From assembly GCF_010977575.1 (NCBI RefSeq), contig NZ_CP048812.1, positions 1,674,001 to 1,738,000 on the forward strand: a DNA stretch of 64,000 nt. The letters run 5' to 3'. The translations under genes and the position numbers were made by a program. Below are positions 18,471 to 26,786 of the stretch, piece after piece. The notes under the pieces were generated by a model. That model saw nothing but the letters and a program-made list of their open reading frames with translations. It was not told where the DNA came from and searched no databases. The stretch comes from Halomonas socia. GTDB taxonomy: Bacteria > Pseudomonadota > Gammaproteobacteria > Pseudomonadales > Halomonadaceae. The stretch's first letter is position 1. Each line of letters starts with the position of its first letter.

Positions 18471-19607
18471 TCAACCGCGCCGCACGCTGAACAGCCGCAC
18501 CACACCCTCGGCGCGGTCGCTGAGCAGCTCGGCGCAGCGCGTCAGCGCTTCGTCGAGGGCCATGGGACCGTCGGCCAGGGCGAAGGCGGCACTGACACCC
18601 TCCGCGTGGCAGGCCTGCCAGCCCTCGCCGAGACGCCCTACCAGTGCCACGCAGGGTACGCCGTTGGCCGCGGCGCGCCGCGAGATTCCCACCGGGGTCT
18701 TGCCCGCCAGGCTCTGGCCGTCGAGCTGGCCCTCGCCGGTAATCACCAGATCGGCCTCGGCCAGCAGCGCCTCGAAGCCGACCTGTTGCATGACCAGCTC
18801 GATACCCGGCCGCAGCCCGGCGCCGAAGAAGGCGCGAGCGGCGAAGCCCATGCCGCCGGCGGCGCCCGCCCCGGGCAGGTCGCGGTGGTCGTCGCCGAGG
18901 ACGTCGGCGGTGCATTCGGCGAAGTGCGCCAGGGCGGCGTCCAGGGTCGCCACATCGGCGGCGCTGGCGCCTTTCTGGGGGCCGAATACGGCGCTGGCAC
19001 CGCGCTCGCCCAGCAGCGGATTGTCGACGTCCACGGCGGTCTCCACGCGCAGCTGGGCGAGCCGCGGGTCGAGGCCGCTCAGGTCAAGGGTCTGCAGCTC
19101 GGCGAGCGCGGCGCCGCCGGGCGCCAGCGGTTTGCCCTCGGCATCCTGCAGCCGCGCGCCAAGCGCCTGCAGCATGCCGGCCCCGGCATCGTTGGTGGCG
19201 CTGCCGCCGAGGGTCAGCAACAGCGTCTCGGCGCCGGCGTCCAGCGCCGCCAGGATCAGCTCGCCGACGCCATGGGTGGTGCTGTGGAGGGCGCTACGCT
19301 GGTCGCGGGGGATCTGCTGCAGGCCGCTGGCCTCGGCCAGCTCGATAAAGGCGCTGCGCGACTCGGCGTGCCAGCCCCAGGCGGCCCGGCAAGGGCGACC
19401 GAGGGCGTCCTGGACGCGCTGCTCGCGGCGCTCGGCGCCGGTGGCGTCGAGCAGGGCATCCAGGGTGCCCTCGCCGCCGTCGCCCATCGGGCAGCGAATC
19501 AGCGTGGCCTCGGGCAGGACGCGCTGGATGCCGTGGGCAATGGCGCGCGCGGCGTCGCTGGCGGGTAGCGCATCCTTGTAGCTATCGGGGGCGATCAGAA
19601 TCTGCAT
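18471..19607 (-). CDS. glxK: Glycerate kinase, type 1 (GlxK/GarK)
   Basis: A 378-residue glycerate kinase that phosphorylates D-glycerate to 2-phosphoglycerate. Typical features are the N terminus MQILIAPDSYKDALPASDAA, CPMGDGGEGTLDAL, the central LTLGGSATNDAGAGMLQALG, and ITGEGQLDGQSLAGKTPVGI near residue 285. Length matches the family (about 380). No other glycerate or glyoxylate genes are adjacent, so the source of glycerate is unclear. A 12-bp stem with one G-T pair (18400-18411 with 18419-18430) lies behind the gene but lacks a U tract. Confidence 0.93.
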   Translation of the reverse strand: MQILIAPDSYKDALPASDAARAIAHGIQRVLPEATLIRCPMGDGGEGTLDALLDATGAERREQRVQDALGRPCRAAWGWHAESRSAFIELAEASGLQQIPRDQRSALHSTTHGVGELILAALDAGAETLLLTLGGSATNDAGAGMLQALGARLQDAEGKPLAPGGAALAELQTLDLSGLDPRLAQLRVETAVDVDNPLLGERGASAVFGPQKGASAADVATLDAALAHFAECTADVLGDDHRDLPGAGAAGGMGFAARAFFGAGLRPGIELVMQQVGFEALLAEADLVITGEGQLDGQSLAGKTPVGISRRAAANGVPCVALVGRLGEGWQACHAEGVSAAFALADGPMALDEALTRCAELLSDRAEGVVRLFSVRRG

Positions 19608-19743
19608 GGGCGGCTCTTCGATGGATCATGGAAATGAATACTGAGCTTATCCTATCTCGCTGGGGTCATAGCAACGCTAGTGACGAGACTGCAAGGGCGC
19701 TGTTTTCGACGTAGACTGCCCGCAGCAACGTGGAGGAGAGCCA

Positions 19744-20337
19744 ATGCAACACGGCGGATGGCGATACTGGTGTTGGGTGCCGTTGCTGGTGCTGGCGGGC
19801 TGTGCCAGTGGCCCCGCGACGCTGCCGGCGCAGACCGCCCAGGTGCCGGCGGAGTGTCGCTGGGCCCTGGGCGAGCATGAACGCCTCGCGGTGACGCGGG
19901 GTGCGGTGGATGCGCTGGAGCGCGAGGGTTACCGCATCACCCATACCGATACCGAGCTTGGCGTGGTCAGCGGCGAGCGCAGCCGAGTGCTGCCGGGCTA
20001 TGGGGCGCGCTACGACGACCGCTGGTCGCGCGGTAGCGGCGTGTTCGGCAGCATTGGTGGTGGTGTCGGCGGCGGCGGTCGTGTGTCGGTCGGCTCCGGG
20101 GTGGGAATCGGCATCGGTATAGGCGGTGGCCGCGCCGGCTACGGCGGTGGTTTCCCGGCCGATGCTACCCGCATCGAACGGATCTCGGTGGTGGCGCCTG
20201 GAGAGCGGGTGCTGGTCTCCCAGGATAGCCGGGTGGTCGACGCCGAGGGGGCGGTACGCGAATCGCGCAGCGGCGGCGACGCCGCGCTGTGTCGGGCCAT
20301 TCGGCAGGCCATTGCGGCCGAGCAGGAGGCGCCATGA
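19744..20337 (+). CDS. Lipoprotein with glycine-rich low-complexity segment
   Basis: A 197-residue lipoprotein: signal peptide with lipobox LVLAGC (Cys about residue 20), then a small domain with ERLAVTRGAVDALEREGYRITHTDTELGVVSGE, then a Gly/Val/Ile-rich segment (about 100-138) and a C-terminal part. The first domain resembles the product of the next gene, so the two look like diverged tandem paralogues. GTGGAGGAGAG precedes the ATG. The function is unknown; proteins with this repeat (change at position 'EREGY..THTDxELG') often sit on the envelope. Confidence 0.78.
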   Translation: MQHGGWRYWCWVPLLVLAGCASGPATLPAQTAQVPAECRWALGEHERLAVTRGAVDALEREGYRITHTDTELGVVSGERSRVLPGYGARYDDRWSRGSGVFGSIGGGVGGGGRVSVGSGVGIGIGIGGGRAGYGGGFPADATRIERISVVAPGERVLVSQDSRVVDAEGAVRESRSGGDAALCRAIRQAIAAEQEAP

Positions 20338-20705
20338 AGAGTGACCTGTTGAAGCGATTGCTGATCATCACCCTGCTGGCCGGGCTCGGCGGCTGCGCCG
20401 CCGCGCCGATGGCACCCGAACCGCGTGCCTTCGTGCTGCCGGTGGAGCGCCAGGCGGCGCTGGCGGCGGGGCTCGAGCTGCTGGTCGAGCGCGGCTATGT
20501 GATCCGCCATGCCGATGCTGAGCTGGGTCGCGTCGAGGCGGTATCGGCGGCCTGGCCGGGCTATCGACTGCGCCTCGAGGTGGATGAGAGCCCCCACGGT
20601 GCCTTGATCTCGTTCAGCGGTCAGCGCGGCAATCAGCCGCTGGCCCCGCACAGCCTCGACCCGCTGCTGGTGGAGCTGCAGGCGGCACTGGGGTTGGCAC
20701 CCTGA
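20334..20705 (+). CDS. Small lipoprotein, paralogue of the preceding one
   Basis: A 123-residue lipoprotein with lipobox LAGLGGC (Cys about residue 19). The mature part contains RQAALAAGLELLVERGYVIRH and ADAELGRVEAVS, which aligns with ERLAVTRGAVDALEREGYRIT and DTELGVVSG of the upstream protein. The start at 20334 overlaps the stop of that gene as ATGA, with GCAGGAGGCGCC before it, so they are translationally coupled. Only the shared domain is present; the Gly-rich part is missing. The function is unknown. Confidence 0.78.
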   Translation: MKSDLLKRLLIITLLAGLGGCAAAPMAPEPRAFVLPVERQAALAAGLELLVERGYVIRHADAELGRVEAVSAAWPGYRLRLEVDESPHGALISFSGQRGNQPLAPHSLDPLLVELQAALGLAP

Positions 20706-20740
20706 ACCCACGCACCCGATCTGGAATTCATGAGCGGAAC

Positions 20741-21427
20741 ATGAAACGCATGACAGCAAGCAAACGAGGTGTCTGGTGGCGGCGACAGGTGCTCGGCGCC
20801 GCGCTGTTGACGCTGCCGGGGCTGGCGCTGGCCCACCCCCACGGCTGGATCGACATGAGCATGCGGATAATCGTCGATGATGACGATCGCGTCGAGGCGC
20901 TGCATCAGCGCTGGCGGATGGATCCCTTCTACAGCCTGGTGCTGCTCGAGGAGCTCGGCCGCGCCCAGGGCGAGGAGAGTCTTGAGCAGCGCCTCGATCT
21001 GCTGGGCATGGAGATCCGCGACACCCTGGCCCCCCAGGGCTACTTCACCGAGCTGCACCACGGCGAGGCCGCGGTAGGGCTCGGCGAGGTTCGGGAATAC
21101 ACGGTGATGGAGCGCGACGGGCGCGTCGAGTTCATCTTCCTGCTGCCGCTGGAGACGCCGCTGGTGCTCGACGATGAGCCGCTGGTCTATCGCGTCTTCG
21201 ATCCCACCTATTATATCGAGGTGCTGCACGAGGAGAACGGCGACGGACCCAGCGATGACGCCCTGGTGTTGACCGGGGCCGAGTCGCGTTGCAGCACCCG
21301 GATCCTGCCCGCCGACCCGGATCCGGCGCAGGTCGCCCAGGCGGCGCGGCTGGATATCACCGACGAGGCCCCGGACGGCCTGGGCCGCTACTTCGCTGAA
21401 ACCGGAGAGATTCAATGCGACGCATGA
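20741..21427 (+). CDS. DUF1007 secreted protein, partner of a Ni/Co-type transporter
   Basis: A 228-residue protein with a signal peptide (about 1-32, ending GLALA) and the DUF1007 start of the mature chain, HPHGWIDMSMRIIVDDDDRVEAL. Later segments include the FDPTYYIEV motif. DUF1007 proteins are nearly always encoded beside RcnA-like transporters and are thought to assist metal movement across the inner membrane; zinc, nickel and cobalt are all possible. The N-terminal HPH of the mature protein could itself bind metal. It overlaps the next gene by 13 bases. Confidence 0.88.
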   Translation: MKRMTASKRGVWWRRQVLGAALLTLPGLALAHPHGWIDMSMRIIVDDDDRVEALHQRWRMDPFYSLVLLEELGRAQGEESLEQRLDLLGMEIRDTLAPQGYFTELHHGEAAVGLGEVREYTVMERDGRVEFIFLLPLETPLVLDDEPLVYRVFDPTYYIEVLHEENGDGPSDDALVLTGAESRCSTRILPADPDPAQVAQAARLDITDEAPDGLGRYFAETGEIQCDA

Positions 21428-22476
21428 CAGGCGCGGTGTGGCTCAGCGGCCTGCTCGGCATTCTCGTCGTGGCAGGGTTGATCTGGCTGTTCCAGGGCGG
21501 TGCCCAGGCGATCAGCCTGCAGGTGGTGGCCTGGCAGCGCGACCTGCATCGCGCGCTGACGCTGGCGATCACCGAACTGTCCGGAGCACCGTCGCCGGCG
21601 GCCTGGGTGACGCTGCTCGGCATCAGCTTCGGCTACGGGGTGTTTCATGCCGCGGGGCCCGGCCACGGCAAGGCGGTGCTGACGACCTACCTGCTCTCTC
21701 AGGGCGGGGCCCTGCGCCGCGCCCTGGCGCTGTCGTGCGCCGCATCGCTGCTGCAGGCACTAGTGGCGATCTCTCTGGTGGCGGTGCTGGTGCACGGCCT
21801 GGGCTGGCTGACTCGTCAGGCGATGGGTTCGGTGGCGTGGGTCGAGCAGGCCAGCTTCGCCATGGTCACGCTGCTTGGCCTATGGCTGTGCTGGCGCGCC
21901 GTGCGCCAGCTGCGGCGCACGCCGGCGGTCGCCAGTGCCGGCGCCGCGGCGACCCGCCCGCCTGGAGCTGCTGCCAGTCGCGAGCCTCATCAGCATGCAC
22001 ATCACCACCAGCATGATCACTGCGGCTGCGGTAGCGCTCACCATGTCGATCCCCAGCAGGCCGCCGACTGGCGGACCGCACTGGCCACGGTAGTGGCGAT
22101 TGGCATTCGCCCGTGCAGCGGTGGCGTGCTGTTGCTGGGCGCGGCATCGCTGCTCGGACAGTTCTGGGTTGGTGTCAGCGCGGTGCTGGTGATGGCAGTG
22201 GGCACGGCGCTGGCGGTCTCGGCGCTGGCGCTGGCCAGCGTGATGGCTCGCGGCTGGGCCGAACGGCGTCTGGCGCGTCAGTCGAGTGGCAGCCGCGTGC
22301 AGCGGCTGGTGGGCTGGACGGCGCTGGCTGGCGGCCTGACCATCGTGCTGCTCGGCGTGTCGCTGTCGGTGGCCGGGGTCAGCTCGCCGAGCCGCGATCC
22401 GCTGCTGACGCCGGGCGCCGAGCGCGGCGGCCAGCCGCAGGAGAGCGAGGCCCCGCGGCAGTCGCCCTTCGGTTAA
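21415..22476 (+). CDS. Nickel/cobalt (RcnA/NicO-like) membrane transporter
   Basis: A 353-residue polytopic protein. The NicO/RcnA signature is seen in FGYGVFHAAGPGHGKAVLTTYLL-type sequence (about residue 75; HAAGPGHGK) and in GIRPCSGGVLLLG (about 225). A cytoplasmic or periplasmic loop (about 190-210) reads REPHQHAHHHQHDHCGCGS and should bind transition metals. About six to seven helices. It overlaps the DUF1007 gene by 13 bases and is clearly its partner. The direction of transport (export for RcnA) and the metal are not decided by the sequence. Its TAA stop overlaps the HIT stop on the other strand. Confidence 0.88.
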   Translation: MRRMTGAVWLSGLLGILVVAGLIWLFQGGAQAISLQVVAWQRDLHRALTLAITELSGAPSPAAWVTLLGISFGYGVFHAAGPGHGKAVLTTYLLSQGGALRRALALSCAASLLQALVAISLVAVLVHGLGWLTRQAMGSVAWVEQASFAMVTLLGLWLCWRAVRQLRRTPAVASAGAAATRPPGAAASREPHQHAHHHQHDHCGCGSAHHVDPQQAADWRTALATVVAIGIRPCSGGVLLLGAASLLGQFWVGVSAVLVMAVGTALAVSALALASVMARGWAERRLARQSSGSRVQRLVGWTALAGGLTIVLLGVSLSVAGVSSPSRDPLLTPGAERGGQPQESEAPRQSPFG

Positions 22477-22898
22477 GCGTCGAAGGTCAGACCCTCGACC
22501 AGCGCCAGCACCCTGTCGCGAACCGCGGCCAGGGCGTCGAGGTCGTAGGGCTCGGCCTCGCCGTGGCCCCATACCGGCGCCGGCCAGGCGGCATCGTCGC
22601 GGTGGCGCACGATCACGTGAACATGCAGCTGGGAGACGACGTTGCCGAGGGCGGCAATATTCAGCTTGTCGCCGCCCAGTGCCTGCTTGAGCGCGTCCCC
22701 CAGCTGTGCGGCCTCCCTCCACAGCTGCGCCTGGTCGGCGGCGTCGAGGTCGCTGACTTCGCTGGCACCTGAGCGCCGCGGCACCAGGATCAGCCAGGCG
22801 AAACGCGCATCGTTCATCAGCAGTACCCGCGACAGCGGCAGCTCGGTAATCGGGAAGGTGTCGGCGTCGAGCCGCGGGTCGAGGGTCAGATCGTGCAT
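22473..22898 (-). CDS. HIT-family nucleotide-binding protein
   Basis: A 141-residue histidine-triad protein. The triad reads QLHVHVIVRH (about residues 90-99) after GNVVS; the N-terminal half LDADTFPITELPLSRVLLMND and WLILVPRR is typical for the short bacterial HIT hydrolases. Such proteins cleave nucleotide phosphoramidates or adenylated compounds; the natural substrate is unknown. AAGGAGG precedes the ATG. It is convergent with the transporter gene, the two stop codons sharing TTAA, and divergent from a TauE gene. Confidence 0.92.
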   Translation of the reverse strand: MHDLTLDPRLDADTFPITELPLSRVLLMNDARFAWLILVPRRSGASEVSDLDAADQAQLWREAAQLGDALKQALGGDKLNIAALGNVVSQLHVHVIVRHRDDAAWPAPVWGHGEAEPYDLDALAAVRDRVLALVEGLTFDA

Positions 22899-22993
22899 GT
22901 CGCCTCCTTGGCAAGGGGTCAGACGGGCCTAAGTCGCCTTCGCGCTGGCGGCGGGTTATGCCATGCTATGGTGCGGCAACATCGGGATATTTC

Positions 22994-23740
22994 ATGACTT
23001 TACAGGAAGCGCTGGCGCTGGTCGCGATCGGCGGCGTGGCGGGGTTCATCAACGTGCTGTCGGCGGGTGGCTCGATGCTGACCCTGCCGCTGCTGATGTT
23101 TCTCGGGCTCTCGCCGCAGGTGGCCAACGGCACCAATCGGGTCTCTATCGTACTGCAGAGCGTGGCGGCGGTGGGCAGTTTCCTGCGCGCCGGCGCCTCC
23201 CATGTGCAGCTCAGCCTGCTGCTGTCGCTGCCGGCGGTGGCCGGATCGCTGCTCGGCGCCTGGCTGGCGCTGTCGGTCAGCGATGCGCTGTTCGAAGCGG
23301 TGCTGATCGCGGTAATGGCTGGCTCAGCAGTGTTGATGCTGCTGCCCCAGCCGCGCCTCGAGACCCGCCCGCTGACCCGCGAACGACTGACCCCGCTGAT
23401 CTACCTGGCGATGTTCGGCATTGGTCTCTACGGCGGCTTCATTCAGGTTGGGGTGGGGATCCTGTTCATCGTCGTGCTCTACCGCATGCTCAAGATCGAC
23501 CTGGCCCAGGTCAATGTCTTCAAGGTACTGATCATCCTGGTCTATACCCTGCCGGCGCTGCTGATGTTCATGGCCTTCGATCAGGTGCGGTGGGGCTATG
23601 GCCTGCTGCTGGCGCTGGGCAGCATGGCCGGCGCCTGGGTCGGGGTGAAGGTCAACATGGGCCCGCGCGGAGCAGCCTGGGTCAAGTGGCTGACCCTGGC
23701 GGTCATCGTCGCCATCCTGCTGCGCCTACTGTTGCGCTGA
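22994..23740 (+). CDS. TauE/SafE-family membrane permease (second copy type)
   Basis: A 248-residue membrane protein of the TauE/SafE family: first-helix motif GGVAGFINVLSAGGSMLTLPLLM, then GLSPQVANGTNRVSIVLQSV, and the repeated half beginning FGIGLYGGFIQVGVGILFIV. It is only distantly like the protein at 4860-5573, and its GTNR motif is the more classical one. The substrate is unknown. The start at 22994 (MTLQEALALVAI) is preferred to the in-frame ATG 36 bases upstream because the family begins here; the ribosome site is weak. Monocistronic in appearance. Confidence 0.88.
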   Translation: MTLQEALALVAIGGVAGFINVLSAGGSMLTLPLLMFLGLSPQVANGTNRVSIVLQSVAAVGSFLRAGASHVQLSLLLSLPAVAGSLLGAWLALSVSDALFEAVLIAVMAGSAVLMLLPQPRLETRPLTRERLTPLIYLAMFGIGLYGGFIQVGVGILFIVVLYRMLKIDLAQVNVFKVLIILVYTLPALLMFMAFDQVRWGYGLLLALGSMAGAWVGVKVNMGPRGAAWVKWLTLAVIVAILLRLLLR

Positions 23741-23827
23741 ATAGCTCTCGCGGTTGCTTGAACAAGTGCTAAATTGATAGCAGTGCGGGCCTTTCCGCCA
23801 GACCAATCAAGGAACGAGGATATGACC

Positions 23828-23959
23828 ATGAAACGCCTATTAGCTGTTCTCTTGCTGTCGCTGTTCACCCTGTCGCTGCTCAGCGGTTGTAACACCATGC
23901 GCGGTGCAGGCGAGGATATCGAGGCGGGCGGCGAGGCCATTCAGCGCTCGGCGGACTGA
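23828..23959 (+). CDS. Entericidin-like small lipoprotein 1
   Basis: A 43-residue lipoprotein, MKRLLAVLLLSLF, then lipobox LLSGC followed by NTMRGAGEDIEAGGEAIQ, which matches the EcnA/EcnB entericidin family. Entericidins are small membrane lipoproteins of an antidote/toxin pair linked to stationary-phase lysis in enterics, but most homologues are uncharacterised. The ATG at 23828 is chosen because GAGGA lies seven bases before it; an ATG six bases upstream is too close to that site. Candidate promoter: TTGAAC (23758) with CTAAATT downstream. Confidence 0.85.
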   Translation: MKRLLAVLLLSLFTLSLLSGCNTMRGAGEDIEAGGEAIQRSAD

Positions 23960-24088
23960 GCGCGCAGCGGTTGTGCAAAGTGGGGGTATGGCTGTTAGGC
24001 TGATCAAGGCCATTGCTTGATGAAAGGAATGGACGACACGGATCCCGATCCCGTTGTTTGCTAAGTACCAGTGTTAAGGAGAACACAG

Positions 24089-24220
24089 ATGAAAAAAGCG
24101 ATTGCCCTCAGTTTTGCCCTGCTCATGGCCGCTGGCGCATTGGCGGGTTGCAACACCATGGAAGGCGCCGGCGAGGACGTCGAGCGCGGTGGTGAAACGG
24201 TTCAGGATGCGGCCAATTAA
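24089..24220 (+). CDS. Entericidin-like small lipoprotein 2
   Basis: A 43-residue lipoprotein, starting MKKAIALSFALLMAAGA, lipobox LAGC, then NTMEGAGEDVERGGETVQD. After the lipid-modified Cys it shares C-N-T-M-x-G-A-G-E-D-x-E-x-G-G-E with the gene 130 bases upstream, and the two are the same length, so this is a tandem EcnA/EcnB-like pair. AAGGAGAACACAG precedes the ATG. A GC-rich hairpin follows (24248-24276). Which copy plays the toxin or antidote role, if any, cannot be told. Confidence 0.86.
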   Translation: MKKAIALSFALLMAAGALAGCNTMEGAGEDVERGGETVQDAAN

Positions 24221-24247
24221 GCATCCCGCGTACCTCAGATGCGCAGT

Positions 24248-24278
24248 AGCGGGCGGGCCTGGTGGGCTCGCCCGCTTT
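24248..24278 (+). terminator. Probable terminator after the entericidin-like genes
   Basis: AGCGGGCG (24248-24255) pairs with CGCCCGCT (24269-24276), followed by TTT. The U tract is short, so termination strength is uncertain. Confidence 0.55.
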
Positions 24279-24315
24279 GCGTCGGGTCCTTCGATGATGA
24301 TGACAAGGAGTCAGC

Positions 24316-24648
24316 ATGCTCACCCTTCCACGTTACCTGCCGGCGCTGGCCGCGAGCCTGGCCCTGGCGGCCTGCACCAGCGCAGGCCCTTCCGGCGTGC
24401 CGCGCGAGCCGGCACCGGAGCCGCCCAGCGTGACCCAGCGCGGTGATACCTGCGGCGCCCGCACGGTGCAGGACCGCGTCGGCCGCGATTACTCCGAGGC
24501 GCTGCGTGCCGCCATCGAGGAGGAGAGCGGTGCCGCGGCGCTGCGAGTGCTGCGTCCCGGTGACGCGGCGACCATGGATCATCGCCCCGACCGCCTCAAT
24601 ATCCGCCTCGACGATGACGATCGCATCGCGCAGATCACCTGCGGCTAG
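24316..24648 (+). CDS. Lipoprotein with peptidase inhibitor I78 domain
   Basis: A 110-residue lipoprotein: signal peptide with lipobox LALAAC (Cys about residue 20), a Pro-rich linker and a C-terminal domain of about 65 residues. The domain begins with CGARTVQDRVGRDYSEAL and ends RVLRPGDAATMDHRPDRLNI, then DDDRIAQITCG, which is the signature of the I78 (potato-inhibitor-I-like) family of serine peptidase inhibitors, including the two Cys that may pair. It would protect the periplasm or envelope against proteases; this is inferred from the family. ACAAGGAGTCAGC precedes the ATG. Its stop overlaps that of the convergent lysE gene (CTAG). Confidence 0.87.
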   Translation: MLTLPRYLPALAASLALAACTSAGPSGVPREPAPEPPSVTQRGDTCGARTVQDRVGRDYSEALRAAIEEESGAAALRVLRPGDAATMDHRPDRLNIRLDDDDRIAQITCG

Positions 24649-25262
24649 CGCAGGATCAGGACCACGCAGGCGGCGGTCATGCCTCCCATGGCAAGGTTGA
24701 ACAGCCGCCAGGCGCGGGGCGTCTTGAGGATGCGGCCGATGGCGGTACCGAAACCGGCCCACAGGGCAATGCACGGCAGGCCCACCAGCTCGGCGAAGGC
24801 GGCCAGCAGCAGCGCATTGAGCACTGTGTCGCCGCCCTGGGGCAGGAAGCCGGCCATCAGTGCCAGGCCCATCACCCACGCCTTGGGGTTGGCGAACTGG
24901 AAGGCGGCGGCCTGCCAGAAAGTCAGCGGCTGGCCCTCGCCGCGCAGGCGCAGATCCGGCGGCGGGGCGCTGGCGATTTTCCAGGCCAGATAGAGCAGAT
25001 AGGCGCTGCCCACCAGGCGCAGCGAAGTCTGCACCAGCGGGTAGCGCTCGAAGAGTAGCCCCAGGCCCAGCGCGATGCCGGCAAACAGCGCGAAGCAGCC
25101 GCCGAGGATGCCCAGCATGTGGGGCATGGTGCGCCAGAAGCCGTAGTTGGCCCCGGAGGCGGTGAGCATCACGTTATTGGGTCCCGGGGTAATCGTCATC
25201 GACATCATGTAGAGCGCCGCCGGGCCGAGAAATGCCAATCCTTCCAGCATGATTGTATCCAT
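24645..25262 (-). CDS. LysE/RhtB-family amino acid exporter
   Basis: A 205-residue membrane protein with the LysE motif SMTITPGPNNVMLTASGANYG near the N terminus, followed by six hydrophobic segments and FQFANPKAWVMGLALMAGF. Members export amino acids such as threonine, homoserine or lysine. The ATG at 25250 (MLEGLAFLGPAAL) is an equally plausible start, with GGA at better spacing. It is divergent from a MocR-type regulator, and LysE exporters beside MocR regulators are common, so control by that gene is likely. Confidence 0.9.
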   Translation of the reverse strand: MDTIMLEGLAFLGPAALYMMSMTITPGPNNVMLTASGANYGFWRTMPHMLGILGGCFALFAGIALGLGLLFERYPLVQTSLRLVGSAYLLYLAWKIASAPPPDLRLRGEGQPLTFWQAAAFQFANPKAWVMGLALMAGFLPQGGDTVLNALLLAAFAELVGLPCIALWAGFGTAIGRILKTPRAWRLFNLAMGGMTAACVVLILR

Positions 25263-25345
25263 TCAATGTGTGTTTTTCTGCTTGATTGTGCCGCTTTTCT
25301 CAGCATAATCTGACGGTAATTAACGTCAATGGATTTATTGTCACC

Positions 25346-26733
25346 ATGACAATCTGGGTGCCACAGCTTCCCCCGCAGGGGCCGCGCTATCGCGCCTTGA
25401 GCGAGGCCATCGCCACGGCCATCGAGGGCGGCGAGCTCACCGCCGGCGAGCGCCTGCCGCCGCAGCGCCGCCTGGCCGACGCCCTGGGCGTCACGGTGGG
25501 TACCGTGACCCGCGGCTACGCCGAGGCCGAGCGCCAGGGCTGGCTAGTGGCCAGGGTCGGCAGCGGGACCTATGTACGCGGCGCTGCCGCGGCGCCGGCC
25601 TTTCCTACCCCGGGCGCCGAGTGCGACACCGGCCTGATCGATCTCAGTCTCAGCCTGCCGCCGCCGCATCCGCTGCGCGCCGAGGCGCTGGGCCGGGCGC
25701 TGAGCGGCATGGCGCGCCAGCCGCGGCTGTTGCAGGCGGCGGTGGAGTACCAGGCTGCCGATGGCCTGCTCGAGCAGCGCCGGGTGCTGGCCGGCTGGCT
25801 GGCCACGCTGGGCATGACGCTGCCCGCTGAAGAGCTGCTGATTACCCAGGGCGGGCAGCACGGCATCAGCCTTGCGCTGGCTACGCTGCTGCGCCCCGGC
25901 GAGCGGCTGGCCGCCGATGCGCTGACCTACCCAGGACTGATCGGTGCCGCCCAGCAGGCGCATCTCAAGGTCGACGGCATCGCCATGGACGCTCAGGGCA
26001 TGGACGTCGAGGCGCTGGCACGGCTATGCGCGCGCCAGGCGCCGCGGCTGGTCTACGTCACTCCGGATCAGAACAACCCTACCGGGGCCAGCCTCAACGA
26101 GGCGCGCCGGCGGCGGCTGGTGGAGCTGGCCCGCGAGTATGATATCTGGCTGCTCGAGGACGGCGTGCAGTATCTGCCGGCTGCGGCACGCGGCACGCCG
26201 CTCTACCGGCTGGCCCCTGAGCGTACGCTGTTCGTGTTCAGCACCGCCAAGGTGCTGGCCGGGGGCTGCGGATCGGCATCCTGCGTGCCCCCGAACGCCT
26301 GCGCGAGCGGTTGGCGGCGAGCCTCAGGGCGCAGAGCTGGATGGTGCCGCCGCTGATGATCGAAGCGGTCTGTCAGTGGTTGGCCAGCGGTGACGCCGAG
26401 ACGCTGCTGCGCTGGCAGTGCGACGAGCTGGCGGCGCGTCAGACATTGGCGCGCCGCCGGCTGGCCGGGTGGGATATCAGCGGGCAACCGCTGGGCGCCA
26501 ACCTGTGGCTGCGCCTGCCCCATGGCGTGCGCAGCGCGGCACTGGTCGAGGCCTTGGCGAGCCGCGGCGTGCGCGTCACCAGCGCCGAGCCGTTCTGCGT
26601 GGGCAGCGAACCCGCGCCCCAGGCGATTCGCCTATGCCTGAGCGCGGCGGCCACCCGCGAGGCACTCGACCAGGCCCTGCAGGCGCTGCTCGAGGTGCTC
26701 GAGGCGCCGCCGCTGGTGCCGGCCACGCTGTAG
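25346..26733 (+). pseudogene. MocR/GntR-type regulator with aminotransferase domain, frameshifted
   Basis: Two frames together give a complete PLP-dependent MocR protein of about 462 residues. The first frame (from ATG 25346) carries the GntR winged helix (ERLPPQRRLADALGVTVGTV, then TRGYAEAERQGWL) and the fold-type I aminotransferase part up to FSTAKVLAGG, which holds the PLP lysine. At the G run 26261-26265 the frame is lost; one additional G restores LRIGILRAPERLRERLAAS and continues to the stop at 26733. Either the sequence misses one base or the gene is inactivated. It is divergent from the LysE-type exporter, its probable target. Without the shift I would call it intact. Confidence 0.87.
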
Positions 26734-26786
26734 GCGTTGTACGAAAACTGCCTTCGCCCGCCGATTTTTCAGACACAACCTATGGC

